From the NCBI GenBank assembly GCA_035500455.1, contig DATJXG010000332.1, positions 1 through 6,339 on the forward strand: DNA of 6,339 nucleotides, read 5' to 3'. Source of the stretch: DATJXG01 sp035500455 (lineage in GTDB: Bacteria; Acidobacteriota; Terriglobia; Terriglobales; Acidobacteriaceae). Below, in pieces: positions 1-6,041 of this stretch. Numbering within the stretch: the first letter of the stretch is position 1; each line of letters begins with the position of its first letter. Made by a program: the position numbers and the translations under genes. The notes below the pieces were generated by a model, which did no database searches, was not told the DNA's origin, and saw only the letters and a program-made list of their open reading frames with translations.

Positions 1-530
1 GCGGCTTCCACGTATTCGCGCTCGCGCGCCGCCAGCACCTGGGCTCGCACCAGGCGAGCGTAACCGACCCATCCTCCGAGCGACAGAGCCATCACCAGAT
101 TGAAGATTCCCGGACCGCGGAAGGCCACGAATGCAATAGCCAACAAAATTCCGGGGAACGACAGAAACGCGTTCATCACCACCACGTTGATAAAGCGGTC
201 CACGCGGCCGCCGTAGTAGCCGGCGACGGAGCCAATAATGAGGCCGAGGCCGAGCGACGCCGCCACCACACAACTTCCCACGAGCATGGAAATGCGCGAG
301 CCGTAGATGAGGCGGGAGAGGATGTCGCGGCCGAGTTCGTCGGTGCCGCACCAGTGGGCAGCCGAGGGACGTGCCAGGCGGATGGGAAGGTTGATGAAGG
401 CCGGATCCTGCGGTGCGATCCAGGGCGAGAAGAGGGCGAAGAGCACAAAGACCGCAATTAGCACCAGGCCAGTTGCCGCCAGAGGATTGCGGCGGGCGGC
501 GTGAGGGAACGAGATGGAGAGAGTGGACAT
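1..530 (-). CDS. dppC: DppC/OppC-type ABC transporter permease, C-terminus cut by window edge
   Basis: This is the second inner-membrane permease of a peptide/nickel-type ABC importer. It pairs with the DppB-like protein encoded just upstream to form the translocation pore. Reading from the ATG at 530, 176 full codons are present of the roughly 280-300 usual for the family. Visible features are a positively charged N-terminus, a first membrane segment at about residues 20-38 ending in SPWIAPQDP, and the family signature GTDELGRDILSRLIYGSRIS at 62-81. Further membrane segments lie at about 84-105, 115-135 and 140-155. The sequence breaks off at REYVEA (171-176), the first residues of the EAA loop that contacts the ATPase. 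The start lies 42 bases after the DppB stop, so co-transcription is likely. No clear Shine-Dalgarno precedes the ATG. The substrate (dipeptide, oligopeptide, nickel or glutathione) cannot be told from the permease. Family assignment is secure; the symbol indicates family only. Confidence 0.93.
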   Translation of the reverse strand, partial: MSTLSISFPHAARRNPLAATGLVLIAVFVLFALFSPWIAPQDPAFINLPIRLARPSAAHWCGTDELGRDILSRLIYGSRISMLVGSCVVAASLGLGLIIGSVAGYYGGRVDRFINVVVMNAFLSFPGILLAIAFVAFRGPGIFNLVMALSLGGWVGYARLVRAQVLAAREREYVEA

Positions 531-559
531 GAAAGGAAGATCTTAGCCGCAGCTCCACA

Positions 560-579
560 TTACTACTGCTTACTACTGC
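560..579. repeat. 10-bp tandem duplication spanning the DppB stop codon
   Basis: The decamer TTACTACTGC occurs twice head to tail (560-569 and 570-579). On the minus strand it reads GCAGTAGTAA twice, so the gene's final CAG, its TAG stop and a following TAA are copied into the DppB-DppC gap. It looks like a recent slippage event and has no effect on the protein. Confidence 0.85.
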
Positions 580-1490
580 CGAATCCTCGGGTTGGCCACC
601 GAGTACAGCAAATCCGTCAGAAAATTTACCGCTACATACGTCAGGCCGATGGCGAGGATGCAGCCTTCCACCAGATAGTAATCGCGGTTGCCGATGGCCT
701 GGATGGTCAGGCGGCCGATGCCGGGCCAGGAGAAAATTGTTTCGGTGACAATCGCGCCGGCCAGCATGGCGCCAAATTGCAGGCCCAGCACCGTAATTAC
801 CGGGAGCATGGCGTTGCGTAGGGCGTGGCGATAGACGACCGTGCGCTCGCGCAGGCCTTTGGCGCGGGCGGTGCGGATGTAGTCCTGGCTGAGTTCTTCG
901 AGCATCGAGGTACGCACCATGCGGGTGAGAATCGCCGCGAGGGCGCTGCCCATGGTGACGGCGGGCAACACCAGATTCGCCAGGCTGCCGGAACCGGAGA
1001 CGGGCAGCCATCCCAGCTTGATGGAGAAGAGCAAGATCAGGATTGGCCCCAACGCGAAGTTTGGGAACGAGAGACCGAATAGGCTGACTACGCTGAGGGT
1101 GCGGTCGTCCCATTGATCGCGGCGGCGGGCGGAGCGGACTCCCGCCGGGATCGATAGCAGCACCGCAACCAGCAGCGCCGCCACCGTCAACTGCAGGGTG
1201 TAAGGATAGCGTTGCACGATCAGACTGCTTACGCCTTGGTTGTAGCGCACCGAGGGGCCGAGATCGCCATGCAGCACGCCTTTCCAGTAATGAATGTATT
1301 GCTCACCCAGCGGCAGGTCGAGTCCGTAGGCGTGGCGGGCGGCCTGCATGTCGGCGGCGGGCACGCCTTCGCCCAGCATTTGCAGCAAAGGATCGCCGGG
1401 AACGAGATGGATTAGCAGGAAAACTACCGACACGACCAGCCACACTACCGGCAGGGTGTACAGCAGTCGGACTGTAACGTAGCGCAGCAT
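573..1490 (-). CDS. dppB: DppB/OppB-type ABC transporter permease
   Basis: This is the first permease of a peptide/nickel-type ABC importer, an inner-membrane protein that forms the pore with the DppC-like partner. At 305 residues it is full length. The N-terminus MLRYVTVRLLYTLPVVWLVV is typical of the family: a short cationic stretch, then membrane segment 1 (about 9-29). It is followed by VPGDP (30-34) and the periplasmic GDLGPS motif (75-80). Further membrane segments lie near 97-119, 132-160, 174-192, 232-254 and 275-297. The cytoplasmic EAA loop, which docks on the ATPase, runs from DYIRTARAKG (203-212) through RHALRNAMLP (221-230). The C-terminus SVANPRIRQ is also family-like. The ATG at 1490 fits family N-termini although no Shine-Dalgarno is seen. 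It lies 144 bases downstream of the CorC-like stop, so it may or may not share that transcript. Binding protein and ATPases are not in the window. Symbol denotes family, not proven substrate. Confidence 0.95.
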   Translation of the reverse strand: MLRYVTVRLLYTLPVVWLVVSVVFLLIHLVPGDPLLQMLGEGVPAADMQAARHAYGLDLPLGEQYIHYWKGVLHGDLGPSVRYNQGVSSLIVQRYPYTLQLTVAALLVAVLLSIPAGVRSARRRDQWDDRTLSVVSLFGLSFPNFALGPILILLFSIKLGWLPVSGSGSLANLVLPAVTMGSALAAILTRMVRTSMLEELSQDYIRTARAKGLRERTVVYRHALRNAMLPVITVLGLQFGAMLAGAIVTETIFSWPGIGRLTIQAIGNRDYYLVEGCILAIGLTYVAVNFLTDLLYSVANPRIRQ

Positions 1491-1493
1491 GAT

Positions 1494-1520
1494 CGAACTA
1501 TGACGACTTGAACTATGACG
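1494..1520. repeat. 12-bp direct repeat upstream of the DppB start
   Basis: CGAACTATGACG (1494-1505) and TGAACTATGACG (1509-1520) are 11/12 identical with a period of 15 bases. They lie 4 to 30 bases upstream of the dppB-like ATG, where a ribosome binding site would be expected. This could be a regulator's repeated half-site or another fragment of the repeat-rich gap. Function is not known. Confidence 0.7.
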
Positions 1521-1534
1521 CCGGCGTCCTCACA

Positions 1535-1562
1535 ACCGAAGACCGAAGACCATAGACCACTG
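1535..1562. repeat. Degenerate heptamer array, ACCGAAG type
   Basis: Four 7-base units lie in strict register: ACCGAAG (1535), ACCGAAG (1542), ACCATAG (1549) and ACCACTG (1556), consensus ACCNNNG. Read on the minus strand the unit is CTTCGGT, which in rotation is GGTCTTC. That word recurs in the adaptor-permease gap at 4532. The array sits in the gap between the CorC-like and DppB-like genes and encodes no plausible protein. Confidence 0.75.
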
Positions 1563-1597
1563 AGCAGAGTACACGAGGAGCCCTTTTGAGCGAAAAG

Positions 1598-1632
1598 CAG
1601 TTCTCAGTTCTCGGGTTTCAGTTCTCAGATGG
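1598..1632. repeat. Degenerate heptamer array, CAGTTCT type, abutting the CorC-like stop
   Basis: Five 7-base units keep register: CAGTTCT (1598), CAGTTCT (1605), CGGGTTT (1612), CAGTTCT (1619) and CAGATGG (1626). Three are identical, one is degraded, and the last ends two bases before the stop codon of the minus-strand CorC-like gene (1635-1637). On the mRNA of that gene it would be the first 3' untranslated sequence. No function is known. Confidence 0.75.
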
Positions 1633-1634
1633 TT

Positions 1635-3005
1635 TCAGCTGGCCTGGGATTCTGCTGGAATCGGCTGCAGAGTTTCCACCTTCACCTTGGCGATGCGATG
1701 GCCTTCCATTGCCACAACGCTGAAGCGGCGGCCTTCGTAGTCGAAGCTGTCGCCCACTCTGGGAATTCTCTGCAGCCTGGCCAGCACGAATCCAGCGAGG
1801 GTCTCAAAGCCCGCGTCTCGCGGCAGCAGAATCTGGTATTGGCTTTCCAGGTCGCGCACTCCCACCGAGCCTTCGAGCACGAATGAAGTCTCGTCTTCGA
1901 GCGATGGCCCCTCTTGCGGGGCTACGTCGAATTCGTCCTGAATCTCGCCTACGATCTGCTCCAGGATGTCTTCGGCGGTAATCACGCCGGCGGTTGAGCC
2001 GAACTCGTCAACCACCACCGCCATGTGCCGCTTGCGGTCTTTGAATTCTTCCAGCAACTCGGTGAGCGCCTTGGTTTCAGGGACCACCAGCACATCGCGC
2101 ATGATCTGGCTGATCTTCATGCCGGCGATGCGGGCGGCGATGGGCTGAATGGGATTGGTGGTCAGGCGAAGGCGGGTCCAGCGCATGAGGTCTTTGGAGT
2201 AAAGCACGCCGATGATGTGTTCCGGCCCGCGCTGGGGATCGTAAACCGGAATGCGCGAGTGCTGGTCTTCCACCACGCGGCCCAGAGCGTCGTCGAGGGA
2301 AAGATCGCCGGGCAACGAGAAGATATCGGGGCGCGGCACCATGACTTCCCGGACCGTGATGTTCTCGAGTTCGATGGCGCGGTGGATCATTTCTTCCTGC
2401 TCGGGAGGAATCTGGCCAAACTGGCGGCTGGCAGTGACGATGAGCTTGAGTTCGTCGGGGGAGTGGATCGCTCCCTGGCGAATTCTGGGCACGCCGAATA
2501 CGCGCAGCACAGTCCCAGCGGCGCGGCTCATCAGGAACAGGAGGGGCCGGGTGAGGGTGAGGAAGACGTCCATAGGCGCGGCGACGGCCAGGGCCACCTG
2601 CTCGGCGCGCTGTAAGGCCAAGGACTTGGGAACCAGTTCGCCCAGGATCACATGCAGCCAGGTGATCAGGATGAAGGAGACGACAATGGCGATGCCATGG
2701 GCGTAGATGGCCACGTGGGGCAAGTCGCGGACCGGGCCGATCATCATTTGGGCGAGCAGCGGCTCGCCTACCCAGCCGAGGGTCAGGCTGACGATGGTGA
2801 CGCCCAGTTGGACGCCATTGACGACCTCATCCAGATTGCGGTGCAGGCGCTGCACGATGCGCGCACCGATGCGGCGCGCCTGGATGAGCTGCTGGATGCG
2901 GGTATCGCGAATGCTCACCAGGGAAAATTCAGCCGCGGCGAAGAATGCATTGGCTGCTACGAGCAGCAGAATCAGCAGCAGCCGCAGCAGCACATACGTG
3001 GCCAT
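1635..3005 (-). CDS. CorC/HlyC-family (CNNM/DUF21 + CBS pair) membrane protein, probable Mg2+/Co2+ efflux
   Basis: This inner-membrane protein of 456 residues has the complete architecture of bacterial CNNM/CorC proteins. Residues 1-195 are the DUF21 membrane domain, with an N-terminal segment at about 4-26, others near 103-125 and 137-170, and the conserved GELVPKSLA at 122-130. A CBS pair follows: the first CBS is about 215-275 with VREVMVPRPDIFSLP, and the second is about 295-355. The hallmark DEFGSTAGVITAEDILEQIV (333-352) is present. Residues 373-448 are the CorC_HlyC C-terminal domain. Family members are linked to magnesium or cobalt export, with Mg-ATP binding to the CBS pair. The label 'hemolysin' in databases is historical. 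The ATG at 3005 yields a canonical N-terminus, but no good Shine-Dalgarno precedes it. It is transcribed away from the efflux genes and is followed by repeat arrays before dppB. Ion specificity is inferred from the family only. Confidence 0.95.
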   Translation of the reverse strand: MATYVLLRLLLILLLVAANAFFAAAEFSLVSIRDTRIQQLIQARRIGARIVQRLHRNLDEVVNGVQLGVTIVSLTLGWVGEPLLAQMMIGPVRDLPHVAIYAHGIAIVVSFILITWLHVILGELVPKSLALQRAEQVALAVAAPMDVFLTLTRPLLFLMSRAAGTVLRVFGVPRIRQGAIHSPDELKLIVTASRQFGQIPPEQEEMIHRAIELENITVREVMVPRPDIFSLPGDLSLDDALGRVVEDQHSRIPVYDPQRGPEHIIGVLYSKDLMRWTRLRLTTNPIQPIAARIAGMKISQIMRDVLVVPETKALTELLEEFKDRKRHMAVVVDEFGSTAGVITAEDILEQIVGEIQDEFDVAPQEGPSLEDETSFVLEGSVGVRDLESQYQILLPRDAGFETLAGFVLARLQRIPRVGDSFDYEGRRFSVVAMEGHRIAKVKVETLQPIPAESQAS

Positions 3006-3006
3006 T

Positions 3007-3026
3007 GAATGCTAATTCTAACATTC
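3007..3026. promoter_or_regulatory. Imperfect 20-bp dyad next to the CorC-like start
   Basis: Arms GAATG (3007-3011) and CATTC (3022-3026) flank an A+T-rich centre that continues the symmetry partly. The inner edge is one base upstream of the minus-strand ATG. It could be an operator or a small hairpin covering the ribosome landing site, or chance in an A+T-rich patch. Evidence is symmetry and position only. Confidence 0.25.
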
Positions 3027-3241
3027 CAAAGGGAGTAGTTCAGGTGCGCCGCGGGGTACAATAGAGCTTCGCAACAGGATTCGCCATTGTGAGTCTGCCG
3101 CCCGTGGCCGGAACGCCCGCCGGATGTCTCAATCTCCGATTTCCTGCTTCCATTTCTTAGGGTTGGCGGTCTAAACAACAGCCGGCCACCCAGGCTATAA
3201 CGCAGGAAATTAACGCTGGCCCACAATTTCAGGAACCACGG

Positions 3242-3270
3242 CGAAGCAAGCTTCGTAATAGAGAGCGAAG
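3242..3270. promoter_or_regulatory. CGAAGC/GCTTCG palindrome cluster upstream of the adaptor gene
   Basis: CGAAGC (3242-3247) and GCTTCG (3250-3255) form perfect 6-bp arms around AA. A third half-site, CGAAG, follows at 3266-3270, and another GCTTCG lies at 3066-3071 near the opposite end of the same intergenic region. The cluster ends 38 bases before the adaptor start codon, a reasonable place for an operator controlling the efflux genes. No regulator gene is in the window, so this remains a candidate. Confidence 0.3.
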
Positions 3271-3296
3271 GGCAATAACCCTGGCTTAGCAGCCGC

Positions 3297-3302
3297 AGGA
3301 GG
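3297..3302 (+). promoter_or_regulatory. Strong Shine-Dalgarno AGGAGG setting a GTG start
   Basis: A full AGGAGG lies 5 bases before the GTG at 3308. The overlapping GTG at 3306 is out of frame and followed at once by TGA. The site therefore decides in favour of a GTG start at 3308. Confidence 0.85.
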
Positions 3303-3307
3303 CGCGT

Positions 3308-4516
3308 GTGAACGGCAACGGCAAGAAGAAACGCAGCAGATGGATGCTATATGGCGGGATCGTCACCACGCTGGTGTTGGTGGTGGCGGTGGCAGCATGG
3401 GCCTTTACCCGCGGCGGCACCAAGATTGACCCGTCGAAGCTGGCCAAGGTCGAGAAGGGTGATCTGGCGAAGAGCGTGGTGGCTACCGGCAAGGTAGAAC
3501 CGATCACCAAGGTTGAAGTGAAGTCCAAAGCCAGCGGCATCGTGAAGAAGCTGTATGTGGACTACGGCGATCGGGTCAAGAAGGGCCAACTTCTGGCGCA
3601 ACTGGATAAAGATGAAATCGAGGCGCAGGTAGCCCAGGCGAAAGCCGGCCTGGAAGCCGCCGACGCCAGCCTGAAGGGCGCCCAGGCGGATTATGAGCGC
3701 GCCCGGGTGGACGCGGAAGGACCCGATGTTCCCCTGCTCAAGCGAGCTTACGACCGGTCGGTCGGAATGGCGAAGGACGGCGTGGTTTCAACTTCCGCGC
3801 TGGAAGATGCGGAGCGGAACTACGAACTTGCCCTGAACAAGCAGAACGTCGCCAAGGCGCAGGTGGTCGTCCTGAGGGCGAAGATTGCCCAGGCGCAGGC
3901 GCAGGTGGCCCAGGACCAGGCAAATCTCAAGCAGTTGGAAGAGCAGCTCAGCTATACCGATATCGAATCGCCGATTGACGGCATCGTGCTCTCGCGCGAT
4001 GTGGAAATGGGCGACGCGGTCAGTTCGATCCTGGTGCTGGGATCGTCGGCCACGCTGGTCATGACTTTGGGCGACACGAGCGAAGTTTACGTCAAGGGCA
4101 AGGTGGATGAGAGCGACATCGGCAAGGTGTACCTCGGGCAGCCCGCGCGGATCAAGGTCGAGTCGTTCAAGGACAAAACCTTCAACGGCAAAGTGACCAA
4201 GATCTCGCCGATGGGCGTGGAGAAAGATAACGTCACTACCTTTGAAGTGCGGGTTTCCATCAATAATCCCGGCGGCGAACTGAAGGCGGAGATGACGGCC
4301 AACGCGGAAATCATTCTGGAAGAGCACAAGAACGTGCTGCAGATTCCGGAAGGGGCCATCATTTACGACAAGGACAAGAAGGCCTCCGTTGAAATTCCCG
4401 AGCCGAACGCCAAGGAAGGCAAGAAGAAGGTTGCCGTCAACATCGGAATCTCCAACGGCGCCAAGACGGAAGTGCTCAGCGGCCTGAAGGAAGGCGACCA
4501 GGTGGTGCTGCAGTAA
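3308..4516 (+). CDS. HlyD/MacA-type periplasmic adaptor (membrane fusion) protein
   Basis: This is the adaptor of a tripartite efflux system, bridging an inner-membrane transporter to an outer-membrane channel. The 402-residue protein begins with a Lys/Arg-rich cytoplasmic stretch (6-11) and one membrane anchor (about 12-33). There is no lipobox cysteine, so it is membrane-anchored rather than a lipoprotein. The first half of the biotinyl-lipoyl domain is about 57-100, with ATGKVEP and the SGIVKKLYVDYGDRVKKGQ region. A long Ala/Gln-rich coiled-coil hairpin spans about 101-212. The second lipoyl half is TDIESPIDGIVLSRDVEMGD (217-236). A beta-barrel (about 245-335) and a C-terminal membrane-proximal domain ending LKEGDQVVLQ follow. 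The gene has a GTG start, a strong AGGAGG, and in-frame tandem stops TAA TAG. The permease follows after 200 bases, which favours a MacA-like partner of an ABC exporter over an RND adaptor. Substrate is unknown. Confidence 0.92.
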   Translation: MNGNGKKKRSRWMLYGGIVTTLVLVVAVAAWAFTRGGTKIDPSKLAKVEKGDLAKSVVATGKVEPITKVEVKSKASGIVKKLYVDYGDRVKKGQLLAQLDKDEIEAQVAQAKAGLEAADASLKGAQADYERARVDAEGPDVPLLKRAYDRSVGMAKDGVVSTSALEDAERNYELALNKQNVAKAQVVVLRAKIAQAQAQVAQDQANLKQLEEQLSYTDIESPIDGIVLSRDVEMGDAVSSILVLGSSATLVMTLGDTSEVYVKGKVDESDIGKVYLGQPARIKVESFKDKTFNGKVTKISPMGVEKDNVTTFEVRVSINNPGGELKAEMTANAEIILEEHKNVLQIPEGAIIYDKDKKASVEIPEPNAKEGKKKVAVNIGISNGAKTEVLSGLKEGDQVVLQ

Positions 4517-4521
4517 TAGTG

Positions 4522-4604
4522 GTCAGTCGCCGGTCTTCAGTCGTCAGCGCCCCAGTGCTTCCTGGGCGCCTTATCGAAAACCAGACTGAGGACCGGCGGC
4601 TGAA
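4522..4604. repeat. Inverted pair of heptamer arrays, first hairpin of the adaptor-permease gap
   Basis: The left array has units GTCAGTC (4522), GCCGGTC (4529), TTCAGTC (4536) and GTCAGCG (4543). The right array has the complementary type: GACTGAG (4584), GACCGGC (4591) and GGCTGAA (4598). Bases 4522-4542 match the reverse complement of 4584-4604 at 18 of 21 positions. In RNA two of the three differences become G-U pairs, giving a continuous 20-bp stem (4523-4542 with 4584-4603). A smaller stem, GCGC-CCAG against CTGGGCGC (about 4547-4569, one bulged C, loop TGCTTC), lies inside its loop. The left array starts just after the adaptor's stop codons, so a transcript-end or processing role is possible. 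There is no downstream T-tract of the kind an intrinsic terminator needs. Confidence 0.8.
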
Positions 4605-4628
4605 GAGTCGTGCAGGAGCAACAGTCGC

Positions 4629-4716
4629 GCTCGTCGATAGTCGTCAGCGAAGCCAGTGTGCTTCATCAGGTACCGAAAGCCGGCTGACGACCGACGACTG
4701 AAGACTGTCGACTGAC
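4629..4716. repeat. Second inverted pair of heptamer arrays, ending at the permease ATG
   Basis: Units GCTCGTC (4629), GATAGTC (4636) and GTCAGCG (4643) are followed in the opposite orientation by GGCTGAC (4682), GACCGAC (4689), GACTGAA (4696), GACTGTC (4703) and GACTGAC (4710), consensus GACTGAC. GTCGTCAGC (4640-4648) pairs perfectly with GCTGACGAC (4683-4691). In addition, 4692-4716 is the reverse complement of 4522-4546 at 22 of 25 positions, so the last array can instead pair with the first one. The array ends exactly at the base before the permease ATG and fills the place of a Shine-Dalgarno. Confidence 0.8.
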
Positions 4717-5970
4717 ATGAACCTCGCGGAAATATTCCGGCAAACATTTTCCACCTTTCGGGCGCACAAGATGCGCATTTTCCTGACCATGTTTGGCATT
4801 GTCTGGGGGATCGCGTCGGTGATCCTGCTGGTGGGGCTGGGGCGCGGCTTCAGCGTGGATCAGAAGAAGCGCATGGAAACCCTGGGCAAAGATCTCGTAA
4901 TTGTCTGGGGCGGCCGCACCAGTTCGCAGATAGGCGGCCTGGCAGCGGGACGGGAAATCAGCCTGACGATCGAAGACGCGAGGCTGATCCGCGATGAGTG
5001 CTACCTGATCAAGAATGTTTCAGCCGAACTGCGGCGGACGGTGCCGGAAGTCAGCCAGTTCAATTCCGCTAACCGGGGCGTGGTAGGGATGTGGCCTTCG
5101 TATCAGGGTTTTCGATCCTTGATTTTGGGCGAAGGGAGGCTGATCACCGACGAAGACGAAGCCGAGTCGCGCCGGGTAGTGATTCTCGGCGACGCGGCCC
5201 GGCAGCAGCTCTTCAGCGGCCAGCCGGCGGTGGGGGCGTCACTGCTGATCAAGAGCGTGCCCTACACCGTGGTCGGAGTTCTGAAGAAGAAGAATCAGAA
5301 TTCCAACTACAACGGCCCGGATAACGATTATCTCTACGCGCCGTATTCCGCCGTGGCCCGCGATTTCCCTCCGCCCGAGAAGAAGGGCGTGGTACGGGGC
5401 TACCTGGATGACATCGTCTTCGAAGTCGCCGACGCGGAGCACCACGATGAAGCCGTCATGCAGGTGCGGCGCACGCTGGGGCGAGTGCACCATTTCGACG
5501 GAGCAGACAAAGACGCCCTCTTCGTCTGGGACACCATGGAAGGCGCCAAGCTGGTGGAGAACATTTTCAACGTGGTCACGATTTTCTTTGCCTGCGTGGC
5601 CATCGTTACCCTGTGCCTGGGCGGCATCGGGGTAATGAACATCATGCTGGTTTCGGTGACCGAGCGAACGCGTGAAATCGGGGTGCGCAAGGCGCTGGGG
5701 GCGACGCGGCGGGATATTCTGCGGCAGTTTTTTGCGGAGTCGGCGATTCTTACCGTGGTGAGCGGCGCGCTGGGCCTGGGGTTCGGCATTGGGCTGTGCG
5801 TAGTGCTCTCGGTGCTGCCGCTGCCGGATTTTGTGCCGCATCCGGTGGTTTCGGTGATTGCCATTGTGGCTTCGGTGCTCACCCTTTCGCTGATCACGCT
5901 GACGGCAGGGATGTATCCGGCGCAGCGCGCGGCGGAGATGGTACCGGTGGAGTCGCTGCGGTATGAGTAG
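4717..5970 (+). CDS. MacB/FtsX-type ABC transporter permease without ATPase domain
   Basis: This inner-membrane permease of a MacAB-like system is 417 residues long. It corresponds to the membrane half of MacB only and has no Walker motifs. The order is: N-terminal amphipathic stretch NLAEIFRQTFSTFRAHKMR, membrane segment 1 (about 21-43), and a periplasmic core domain of about 45-280 including LGEGRLITDEDEAESRRVVI. Three more membrane segments lie near 284-308, 338-367 and 377-400. The family signature VTERTREIGVRKALGATRRD (314-333) lies in the cytoplasmic loop after segment 2, and the C-terminus ends PAQRAAEMVPVESLRYE. Such proteins work as dimers that use ATP hydrolysis in the cytoplasm to drive periplasmic conformational change. 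The ATG at 4717 fits the family; an in-frame TGA at 4699 excludes a long extension. No Shine-Dalgarno is seen, because a heptamer array runs up to the ATG. The partner ATPase is not adjacent. Substrate is unknown. Confidence 0.93.
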   Translation: MNLAEIFRQTFSTFRAHKMRIFLTMFGIVWGIASVILLVGLGRGFSVDQKKRMETLGKDLVIVWGGRTSSQIGGLAAGREISLTIEDARLIRDECYLIKNVSAELRRTVPEVSQFNSANRGVVGMWPSYQGFRSLILGEGRLITDEDEAESRRVVILGDAARQQLFSGQPAVGASLLIKSVPYTVVGVLKKKNQNSNYNGPDNDYLYAPYSAVARDFPPPEKKGVVRGYLDDIVFEVADAEHHDEAVMQVRRTLGRVHHFDGADKDALFVWDTMEGAKLVENIFNVVTIFFACVAIVTLCLGGIGVMNIMLVSVTERTREIGVRKALGATRRDILRQFFAESAILTVVSGALGLGFGIGLCVVLSVLPLPDFVPHPVVSVIAIVASVLTLSLITLTAGMYPAQRAAEMVPVESLRYE

Positions 5971-6003
5971 GGCCAGTTGTTGCGAGTTGGTTGTTGGCCT
6001 TTT
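5971..6003 (+). terminator. Weak intrinsic-terminator candidate after the permease
   Basis: GGCCA (5971-5975), directly after the stop codon, can pair with TGGCC (5995-5999), and TTTT follows at 6000-6003. The stem is only 5 bp with a 19-base loop, so it is a poor terminator. The loop is itself a heptamer array, and the match may be a by-product of that. Confidence 0.25.
5976..5996. repeat. Heptamer array, GTTGTTG type, directly after the permease stop
   Basis: Three units lie in register: GTTGTTG (5976), CGAGTTG (5983) and GTTGTTG (5990), starting five bases after the stop codon. A looser copy, GTAGTTG, follows at 6005. In another rotation the first unit is CAGTTGT (5974-5980), one base from the CAGTTCT of the array at 1598. 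No coding role is plausible. Confidence 0.65.
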
Positions 6004-6041
6004 CGTAGTTGGCGCGTCTGTTGATAGTGTGCTCAGACTTA

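Larger units (their letters stand above)
3006..3307. other. Divergent intergenic region between the two gene blocks
   Basis: These 302 bases separate the start of the CorC-like gene (minus) from the start of the adaptor gene (plus) and must hold both control regions. I see no RNA gene and no convincing small protein here. Weak promoter-like words are TACAAT (3057-3062, plus) and TATAAC (3196-3201, plus), but neither has a good -35 partner at 16-18 bases. Palindromic elements near each end are listed separately. Confidence 0.6.

Noticed and set aside
1583..1597. CTTTT/AAAAG hairpin as a terminator for the CorC-like gene
   Set aside because: The stem is five A-T-rich pairs with no G+C core, so it is too weak to be called an intrinsic terminator.
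1535..1632. CRISPR-like array
   Set aside because: Units are 7 bases without unique spacers of constant length, and no cas gene is present.
2025..2615. 196-codon plus-strand frame opposite the CorC-like gene
   Set aside because: It is antisense to a gene with full domain architecture, so it is a shadow of that gene's codon bias.
2972..3226. 84-codon minus-strand frame overlapping the CorC-like start
   Set aside because: It covers the divergent control region, overlaps the real gene start in another frame, and shows no domain or ribosome binding site.
4519..4701. 60-codon plus-strand reading frame between adaptor and permease
   Set aside because: It consists of the heptamer arrays translated, has no ribosome binding site of its own, and its composition does not resemble a protein. 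The repeats explain it fully.
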